Source: Actinomadura pelletieri DSM 43383 (GTDB lineage: Bacteria > Actinomycetota > Actinomycetes > Streptosporangiales > Streptosporangiaceae). From it: a stretch of DNA of 64,000 bases. The DNA lies in NCBI RefSeq assembly GCF_003634705.1, contig NZ_RBWU01000001.1:930001-994000 (forward strand). The letters run 5' to 3'. The notes beneath the pieces are model-generated. The model searched no databases and was not told where the DNA came from. It saw only the letters and a list, made by a program, of their open reading frames with translations. Position numbers and translations under genes: made by a program. Positions 57,986-64,000 of the stretch are shown here, one piece after another (the first letter of the stretch is position 1; every line of letters starts with the position of its first letter).

Positions 57986-58990
57986 ATGAGCGGACACGGG
58001 CATGGTCATGGTCGGTCGTTCCGAGGTCGGGTCTCGCACGTCCTGAAGCCCCACTCGCATGAGGCGGCCGACAAGGTGGACTCGGCGATGGAGGCCAGCG
58101 CGCAGGGCATGCGCGCCCTGTGGATCTCCCTTGCCGGTCTGGGCGCCACCACCGTCCTCCAGGCGGTGGTCGTCGCGTTCACCGGCTCGGTGGCGCTGCT
58201 GGGCGACACGCTCCACAACGCCGCCGACGCCCTCACCGCCGTCCCGCTGGGCATCGCGTTCATCCTCGGCAGGCGCCCGCCGACCCGCCGCTACACCTAC
58301 GGGTACGGACGGGCCGAGGACCTCGCGGGCGTCGTCATCGTCCTCGCCATCGCCGCCTCCGCCGCGGCGGCCGGATACGCTGCCGTCCAGCGACTCGCCC
58401 ATCCACAGCCTGTGGAGCACGTGGCCGCCGTGGCGGGCGCCGCCCTCGTCGGCTTCGTCGGCAACGAACTCGTCGCCCGCTACCGCATCCGCGTGGGCCG
58501 CCGCATCGGCTCCGCCGCCCTCGTCGCCGACGGCATGCACGCCCGCACGGACGGTTTCGCGTCCCTGGCCGTCCTGTTGGGCGCGGGCGGCATCGCCCTC
58601 GGCGCCCCCTGGGCCGACCCCGTCGTCGGCCTCCTGATCACCTTCGCGATCCTGACCGTCCTGTGGCAGACGGCCCGCGAGGTCTGGCGCCGTCTGATGG
58701 ACGCCGTCGACCCCGCCCTGGTCGACCGTGCCGAGGCCGCCCTGTCCGCCACCCCGGGCGTCCTCGCCGTCGGCGACGTCCGCCTCCGCTGGATCGGCCA
58801 CCGCCTCCGCGCCGAATGCGACGTGGTCGTCGACCCCGCGTCCACCGTCATCCGCGCCCACCAGATCGCCGTCGACGCCGAACACAGCCTGCTGCACGCC
58901 CTGCCCCGCCTGTCGGGCGCCCTCGTCCACCCCGACCCCGAAGCCCGCGACGGTGAAGATCACCACGCGGCCCTGGCCGGTCACCGCTGA
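57986..58990 (+). CDS. Cation diffusion facilitator (CDF) transporter
   Basis: A 334-residue metal/proton antiporter. N-terminal histidines HGHGHGRS; six hydrophobic segments; zinc-site motifs TLHNAADALTAVP (HxxxD) and DGMHARTDGFAS (HxxxD). The C-terminal cytoplasmic domain has LRAECDVVVDP. It exports Zn2+ or similar divalent metals. The ATG at 57986 is preceded immediately by TATAAAT, an odd placement for a -10 element. An imperfect repeat TTGCG/CGCAA near 57930 could be an operator for a metal sensor. Family firm, metal not. Confidence 0.9.
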   Translation: MSGHGHGHGRSFRGRVSHVLKPHSHEAADKVDSAMEASAQGMRALWISLAGLGATTVLQAVVVAFTGSVALLGDTLHNAADALTAVPLGIAFILGRRPPTRRYTYGYGRAEDLAGVVIVLAIAASAAAAGYAAVQRLAHPQPVEHVAAVAGAALVGFVGNELVARYRIRVGRRIGSAALVADGMHARTDGFASLAVLLGAGGIALGAPWADPVVGLLITFAILTVLWQTAREVWRRLMDAVDPALVDRAEAALSATPGVLAVGDVRLRWIGHRLRAECDVVVDPASTVIRAHQIAVDAEHSLLHALPRLSGALVHPDPEARDGEDHHAALAGHR

Positions 58991-59062
58991 GCCCTGACCT
59001 GTGAGACGTTAGTCCCGGGCCGAAGGGGATATACGGCCCCGGGGCGGTCGATCTGGGACGGG

Positions 59063-62000
59063 ATGACGTCGGTGAAACAGCCAGCAGAGAACAAGGGACC
59101 GAACGAACACTCGCAGCCTCCTGAACGCGGGCGGCCCGAGCATGTCCCAGACTCCGAGCAACCCACCGTCACCGTCCCACTCCCCGGCCGGGAAGCACCG
59201 GAGGGGACGAGCGCGGAAACCGTCCCTGACCCTGCGGTCGTCGAAGCCGCGGCCGCCAAGGCCGCCACCGGGGCACCCGAGGCCGACTCAGCGAACGCCT
59301 CGGCCACCGAAGGCACCACCGCAGACCTTGGTCCTGCGTTCTCCTCGAACGCCCCCGACGAAGCCGCGTCAGGTGTCGAGGCCGTGACCGAGGCACCCGT
59401 TGACGACGCGACGAACACTTCGCCCGCCGAAGGCGTGACCGCAGAACCCGAATCCGCCCCCTCCTCGAACGCCACCGACGAGGCCGTGTCGGATGCCGAA
59501 GGCGCGACCGAAGGGCCAGTGGACGACCGGGCACATGCCTCAGCCGCCGAAGGCGCTGCCGAGGAGTCTCGCCCTGCACCCTCTTCAAACGCCGCCGGCG
59601 AGGCCGCGCCCGGAGACGAAGCCGCGGCTGAGGCACCCGTGGACGACTGGGCACACGCCTCCGCCACCGAAGGCGCCGCCGCAGGCCTTGGGCCCGCGCC
59701 CTCCCTGGACGCCCCCGAGGAGGGCGTGTCGGGTGCCACAGGTGCGGCTGAGGTGCCCGTGGACGACTGGGCGCACGCCTCTGGCGAAGGCGCCACCGCA
59801 GGCCTCGAGCCCGATCCCTCCTCGAACGCCCCCGACGAGGTCGCGTCTGGGGACGAAGGCGCGGCTGAGGCGCTTGTGGACGACGCGGTGGACGTCTCGG
59901 CCGCCGAAGGCGCCACGGCAGACCCTGGGCCTGCGCCCGCCTCGGACGCTTCCGGGGAGGACGTGTCGGGGGTCGAAGGCGCGGTGGTCGATGCGCGGTC
60001 GGAGTTCGGCACCATGCCCATCCCCACGGTCGGGGGGACGCCGCCGCTCGGGACGGAGGCCGTCCAGGAGGAGTGGGGCGGACGTGAGCTGGTCGAAGGC
60101 GTGTACGGCCCACTGTCGGAGTTCTATGAGGCCCTCGACGCACGGCTCAGGGAGGTGCCCGAAGATGTGCCGCCGGTCGGGTGGGCGCCGCACATCGCCG
60201 CCCTGCGGGCCCTGCGCGAGGAGCGGGTCACGGGGGACTGGGAGGTCCTGGCCCGATTCCTGGCGGCACCCGGCTCGCTGGACGAATCGGAACATCTCCG
60301 TCTCGTCCAGACCGGGGACGTCGACGACGTCGTCCGCGAAACCGTCAAGGAGGTCGCGGCGGCCGACGGGCGGGCGCTGCTGATCGCGCCGACACCGGAA
60401 CGGGCCGCCGACCTGCTGCGGACGCTGGAGGACGACCCCGAGGTCTTCTCCCTGATGATCGAGACGCAGCCCGCCACGGCGGAGTCGCCCTCCGTGGAGA
60501 CGCAGGCCCTGCCGCCCGTGACCGACGAGGTCGCCGAACCGGAGCCCGTCCGGGAGTTCGGAGCGAACGGCACGGTCGAGTTCAAGCCCCTGGTCGGGCA
60601 GCCCACCGACGACGTGGACGACACCCCCGCGGTCACGCGGGTCGAGCCGCTCCCCGCGATGCCCATGGCGGAGCCCGCCGTCCCGGAGGAGGGGCCGTCG
60701 GCACCGGAGACGCGGGTACGGTCGGCGGCGCTGCGGCCCATCGGGGAGGCGTGGCGGCTCTCGTGGGAGACGGAGACGCGGCTGCTGCGGCGCGGTCTGA
60801 TGTGGCTGGAGCAGTGGCCACGGGACGCGGCCACCCTACGCGCCGTCGAGGCCGAGAACCTGCGGCGACGCGAGGCCCTGGCTGCGGAGCGGACGGCGCT
60901 CGCCGCGACGATCGAGGAGTCCCGAAACGCGGCCACCGCCGCCGAGAACGCCGCCGTCGAGGCCGAGACGGAGGCGGAACGGCTTGCCGCCGTCCAGACG
61001 GAGGCCGAGACGGAGCTGGAAGGCCCACGCGCGGAAGCGGAACGACTCCGAGCCATAGCAGAAGAGGCGGCGGCCGAGGCGAACGCGCTGACCCGAACCG
61101 CCGACGCCGCCTACGCCCGGTGCGTCCAACTCGACGAGCGCGCCAGAACAGCACAAACAGAGTTGCAGGAAGCACGCCAGACAGAAGCGTCCCTGAAGGA
61201 CGAACTGACGCGCGCACAAGAGGCCCTGCCCGCAGCCGCCGAGGAGGCGCACCGGCTGGCCGCAGCAGACGCGGACGCGGCAGCGGAAGGCCACGCCGCC
61301 TACTACCGCCTCGTCTCAGCGGAGTCGGCACTGTCGGCACTGCGCCGGAAGATGACACTCGGACAGCGCCTGCACGTGGCGTCGCCGCCATCGGAGCTGC
61401 GGTCCCTGCGCGCCGAGGTCAAGGCCCGCACGCGGGAGGCGGACGAGGCCGCCAAGCAGGCGAGGGAGGCCAAGGACGCCGCCGAGCACGCGGAGCGGGT
61501 GCGGCGCGGCCTCGCGTCGTTCGTGTCCGAGGGCGGGGCGCGGCTGCAACAGGCGCAGGAGGCCCAGCGGCGCCTCGGCACGGAGCTGACCTGGCTGGCG
61601 ACGGAGCGGGAGACCGCGACCGCCGAACACCAGAAACAAGCCCGACTGGCCTCGACAGCAGTGGAAAAGGCGACCCAGGAGGCGACCCAGGCACGCCTCG
61701 CGCAACAGACCGCCCAGGCCATCGAGGACCGGATCAACGCGGCCCGGACGTCCCGCGAAGCGGCCCTGTCCACGGCACGGCAGGCCAGGTCGGACGCCGA
61801 AGCGGCCACGGCCCGCGCGGCGGAGACCGCGGTGGCGCTGGAACGGCACGACGCCGCCGCCACGGAGGCGCTGTCCGCCATGGAGGACGACCTGGAGACG
61901 GCCCGGCGGACGGAGGCCCGCTCGCGGGAGAACGTCCTGGAGATCTGCGGGACCGACCCCACCACAGCCCCGGAGGCCGTCGCCGACCACCAGCGCCGGG

Positions 62001-62347
62001 CCATGGCCCGTATCGAGGAGCTCACCGCCTACACCGCCGGTAAGCGCTCCGCCGGGGGCGACGTCCTGCTCCGCACCGCCGACCTGGTCGTCGGGACCCC
62101 GACCGGGGTGGGGCTCACCGTCCGCGACGAGGAGTTCGACACCTTGATCGTCGCTGATGCCTGCGCGGTCACGGACGCGGAGTTCCTCATCGGCGCCGTC
62201 CGGTCCCGCGCCTGGGTCCTGGTGAGCGCGCCGGGGTCCCGTCCGCCGGACTACCGTGAATACGTCGACGCGCCCACCGGCAGGCTGGAGGCGAGCCCGT
62301 TCGAACGCGCCGCGACGGCCGCGCCCAGTCTCCTGGACGTCCGCTGA
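59063..62347 (+). CDS. Giant repeat and coiled-coil protein with degenerate SF1 helicase motifs
   Basis: A 1094-residue protein in three parts. Residues 83 to about 320 carry six 40-residue acidic repeats (core APSSNAxDE ... PVDDWAHAS). Residues 435-460 hold LLIAPTPERAADLLRTL, like SF1 helicase motif Ia. Residues about 560-970 are a continuous Ala/Glu/Arg coiled coil. The C-terminus has FDTLIVADACAVTDAEFL and AWVLVSAPGSRPPDYREYV, matching helicase motif II (DEA-type) and motif III (VGDPRQLPP) with key residues changed. No Walker A is seen. It is probably a non-catalytic descendant of a DNA2/NAM7-like helicase. Function unknown. Confidence 0.55.
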   Translation: MTSVKQPAENKGPNEHSQPPERGRPEHVPDSEQPTVTVPLPGREAPEGTSAETVPDPAVVEAAAAKAATGAPEADSANASATEGTTADLGPAFSSNAPDEAASGVEAVTEAPVDDATNTSPAEGVTAEPESAPSSNATDEAVSDAEGATEGPVDDRAHASAAEGAAEESRPAPSSNAAGEAAPGDEAAAEAPVDDWAHASATEGAAAGLGPAPSLDAPEEGVSGATGAAEVPVDDWAHASGEGATAGLEPDPSSNAPDEVASGDEGAAEALVDDAVDVSAAEGATADPGPAPASDASGEDVSGVEGAVVDARSEFGTMPIPTVGGTPPLGTEAVQEEWGGRELVEGVYGPLSEFYEALDARLREVPEDVPPVGWAPHIAALRALREERVTGDWEVLARFLAAPGSLDESEHLRLVQTGDVDDVVRETVKEVAAADGRALLIAPTPERAADLLRTLEDDPEVFSLMIETQPATAESPSVETQALPPVTDEVAEPEPVREFGANGTVEFKPLVGQPTDDVDDTPAVTRVEPLPAMPMAEPAVPEEGPSAPETRVRSAALRPIGEAWRLSWETETRLLRRGLMWLEQWPRDAATLRAVEAENLRRREALAAERTALAATIEESRNAATAAENAAVEAETEAERLAAVQTEAETELEGPRAEAERLRAIAEEAAAEANALTRTADAAYARCVQLDERARTAQTELQEARQTEASLKDELTRAQEALPAAAEEAHRLAAADADAAAEGHAAYYRLVSAESALSALRRKMTLGQRLHVASPPSELRSLRAEVKARTREADEAAKQAREAKDAAEHAERVRRGLASFVSEGGARLQQAQEAQRRLGTELTWLATERETATAEHQKQARLASTAVEKATQEATQARLAQQTAQAIEDRINAARTSREAALSTARQARSDAEAATARAAETAVALERHDAAATEALSAMEDDLETARRTEARSRENVLEICGTDPTTAPEAVADHQRRAMARIEELTAYTAGKRSAGGDVLLRTADLVVGTPTGVGLTVRDEEFDTLIVADACAVTDAEFLIGAVRSRAWVLVSAPGSRPPDYREYVDAPTGRLEASPFERAATAAPSLLDVR
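59309..60010 (+). repeat. 120-nt coding repeats (40-residue units)
   Basis: About six imperfect 120-nt units encode the acidic N-terminal repeats of the giant protein. The first and last are the most diverged. Confidence 0.75.
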
Positions 62348-62350
62348 CCG

Positions 62351-62770
62351 TCAGTCCTTGTCGTCCTTGTCAGGGACGACAAGGTGGAGCAGCCAGCCGA
62401 CCACACCGACGACGATGGCGCCCCAAAACGCGGGCCAGAACCCGGTGACATGGAACGGCAGGTCGAGTTCCCCGGCGAGTTCGCTGGTGAGCCAGAGCAG
62501 CAGCGCGTTCACCACGAGCCCGATCAGGCCGAGCGTGAGCACGTAGAACGCGCACCCGAGCGTCTTGATGAGCGGCTTGATGATGGTGTTGACGAGGCCG
62601 AAGATGGCGGCGACGGCGACCAGCGTGAGGGCGCGACGGCCGGCCGTGTCACCGTCCACCGAAATACCGTCGATCACCACGGTGGCCACCCAGAGGGCGA
62701 CCGCGGTGATGCCCACCTTGAAAAGAATCCGCACACCACGATCATGCGTGACACGGACGGGTGCCGTCAT
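62351..62770 (-). CDS. Phage-holin-4/YvlD-family membrane protein
   Basis: A 139-residue protein with four hydrophobic segments (LFKVGITAVALWVATVVI, ALTLVAVAAIFGLVNTIIKPLIKTL, VLTLGLIGLVVNALLLWL, FWGAIVVGVVGWLLHLVV). FGLVNTIIKPLIKTL matches the PF04020/YvlD family, once named holin-like but present on many chromosomes without phage. The charged tail is KDDKD. No phage genes are near. Convergent with the giant gene, 3 nt between stops. Function unknown. Confidence 0.82.
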   Translation of the reverse strand: MTAPVRVTHDRGVRILFKVGITAVALWVATVVIDGISVDGDTAGRRALTLVAVAAIFGLVNTIIKPLIKTLGCAFYVLTLGLIGLVVNALLLWLTSELAGELDLPFHVTGFWPAFWGAIVVGVVGWLLHLVVPDKDDKD

Positions 62771-62837
62771 CCCTCCGCACGGCGATTACGGGGAACGTCC
62801 CGTCATCACCCAGAACGAGCGAACGAACCGATCGACC

Positions 62838-63308
62838 TCATTCCTTACGGTCGAAGAACGGGGAACTGGCCGCCACCTGCGAGCGCGGCCCCACCCGCGT
62901 GCCCTGGGCGGCGGCGGGCGCCCCACGCCGCGACTGCCGTCCCCGGCTGGACGAGCCGCCCCCCGACCCGTCGGCCTGGGCGGCGGCCTGGCGGACGCGG
63001 GCGAGTTCGCGTTGCAGGCGGCGCTTCTCCATCTCCAGGGTGGTCAGTGACTCCTCATGCTCCTCACGCAGGTCGCGCAGGTCCCGACGGGTGCGCACCA
63101 GACGCACCGTGCCGATGACCCCGAGCGCCATGCCGGCGATGAATACCACGGCCGTGACGGCCCCGGCGAGGAATACCTGCCACAGTTCGTCCACGCCGGG
63201 CACGGTCTGACCGAAGGCGACGAGGCTCGTGGACCCAGTGTTTCCGAGGATGACGCCCACCACGGCGGCGATCGCGGCCACCACCAGCAGGGAACCGAGG
63301 AACACCAT
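62838..63308 (-). CDS. LapA-like (DUF1049) membrane protein
   Basis: A 156-residue protein with two N-terminal hydrophobic segments (SLLVVAAIAAVVGVILG, VFLAGAVTAVVFIAGMALGV), a coiled coil of Arg/Glu (RDLRDLREEHEESLTTLEMEK), and a Gly/Ser/Ala/Gln tail. The two-helix plus coiled-coil layout matches LapA/DUF1049 proteins, which assist lipopolysaccharide assembly in Gram-negatives but have no known role in actinobacteria. The start has GGAAG upstream. Confidence 0.7.
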   Translation of the reverse strand: MVFLGSLLVVAAIAAVVGVILGNTGSTSLVAFGQTVPGVDELWQVFLAGAVTAVVFIAGMALGVIGTVRLVRTRRDLRDLREEHEESLTTLEMEKRRLQRELARVRQAAAQADGSGGGSSSRGRQSRRGAPAAAQGTRVGPRSQVAASSPFFDRKE

Positions 63309-63520
63309 GGAAGATCTCCTCTGCGTTGAGCTCCGGAGAAGACGGAGGATCTACACCATGCCAGACCGGACGTGATCGAGTCTTACGCGTCAGATAAATC
63401 CTCGTTTGGTATTACAAGTCGGCTATCAGGGCCTGCTATGCGCGCGGTTCCGTTTCGATCGCACCGGGTAGTGATCGTGGCCAGGGTAGGACGCGCCGAA
63501 AAAGCTCCGCGGAGGATCCC

Positions 63521-64000
63521 ATGCCCGTACAAGCGATCGTGTTCGACCTGGACGGCGTCCTCATCGATTCCGAACCCGTGTGGGAGGACGTCCGCCGCGG
63601 CTACGTCGCCGACCACGACGGACGCTGGCTCCCCGACACACAGGAACGGCTCATGGGCATGAGCACCGAGGAATGGGCCGGATACATCGCCACCGAACTC
63701 GTCGACGGCGTCTCGGCCGAGGAAGTCGCCTACGAGGTGATCGACCGGATGTCCCAGCGCTACGAGGGAGGGCCGCCGGTACTCCCTGGAGCTGATTCGG
63801 TCGTCCGCCGTCTTGCGGAGTACCGCCCGCTCGGACTGTCCAGCTCGTCCCCGCGCGCCCTCATCGACCTGGTACTAGGCCAACTCCGCCTGGACGCACT
63901 CTTCCGCGCCACCGTGTCGACCGAAGAGGTAGACCGCGGCAAACCCGCCCCGGACGGATACCTGACCGTGGCCGCACGGCTGGAGGTGCCCGCCCCCGCC
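63521..64000 (+). CDS. HAD-superfamily beta-phosphoglucomutase-like hydrolase, 3' end outside window
   Basis: 160 codons run off the window end. Motif I is FDLDGVLIDSE (Asp9 nucleophile, Asp11), a helical cap follows, motif II lies around LGLSSSSPRAL, and the lysine motif is GKPAPDGYL (Lys then Pro-Ala-Pro-Asp). This is the beta-phosphoglucomutase/CbbY type of HAD enzyme, acting on hexose or other phosphates. GGAGG lies 5 nt before the ATG. Specificity unknown; the end of the domain is missing from the window. Confidence 0.85.
   Translation, partial: MPVQAIVFDLDGVLIDSEPVWEDVRRGYVADHDGRWLPDTQERLMGMSTEEWAGYIATELVDGVSAEEVAYEVIDRMSQRYEGGPPVLPGADSVVRRLAEYRPLGLSSSSPRALIDLVLGQLRLDALFRATVSTEEVDRGKPAPDGYLTVAARLEVPAPA

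Noticed and set aside
62351-62770. Prophage remnant because of the holin-like protein
   Set aside because: The YvlD/PF04020 family is widespread in chromosomes and no other phage gene is present.

Overview
The window is about 64 kb of very GC-rich DNA with GTG and TTG starts, many leaderless-looking promoters, and hallmark actinobacterial genes: a Bpa/PafE proteasome activator, PknG with GlnH and GlnX, MptB- and GT87-type mannosyltransferases, an EspI-like MinD ATPase, a SigE-type sigma factor and a SOS box of the mycobacterial type. A high-GC actinomycete is clear. An Actinomadura- or Streptosporangiales-like host is my guess, not something the sequence proves.

Layout. 1-6.6 kb: an anti-anti-sigma factor and envelope glycan genes (GT2, MptB-like, a phosphatase-membrane fusion, GT87). 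6.5-13.9 kb: DUF4446, pheA, an XRE regulator, a damaged ImmA/PIN pair beside a methyltransferase and its broken copy, serS, and a HAD phosphatase. 13.9-19.9 kb: bpa, a quinone oxidoreductase, the repeat-rich MinD-like ATPase, a lipoprotein, tRNA-Ser(TGA), two copies of a structured repeat, and an M15 peptidase. 20-26 kb: two regulators, a SOS-controlled AAA ATPase followed by a field of hairpins, an RlpA-like/MauE-like pair, and a divergent sigma factor. 26-32.2 kb: HxlR/GNAT, DUF3151-purA-GDPD, and a MarR gene divergent from a hydrolase/EamA pair with clear shared operators. 32.2-38.9 kb: a third repeat copy, corA with a proline-rich leader peptide, purD-purB, a MOSC protein and murA. 38.9-45.1 kb: a 790-base gene-free stretch, a regulator gene split by an 8-base duplication, an aminotransferase, a NrtR-like regulator, flotillin and a small NfeD-like ORF. 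45.1-55.2 kb: a lipoprotein, an acyltransferase, a STAS protein, and a five-gene glnH-glnX-vWA-pknG-coiled-coil operon. 55.5-64 kb: two CNNM/CBS proteins, a CDF transporter, a giant repeat/coiled-coil protein with degenerate SF1 helicase motifs, two small membrane proteins, and a HAD gene that runs off the end.

How genes work together. purA, purD and purB serve IMP/AMP synthesis. pheA and the aminotransferase serve aromatic amino acids or histidine. The GT2/MptB/GT87 genes probably build a mannan on polyprenyl carriers. GlnH, GlnX and PknG match the mycobacterial aspartate/glutamate sensing pathway, here with two extra genes. The most promising new material is the corA leader (38-codon ORF with 10 prolines and competing hairpins), the three-copy repeat whose stems change while staying paired, the truncated toxin gene beside the ImmA antitoxin, the split regulator, and the helicase-like coiled-coil protein.
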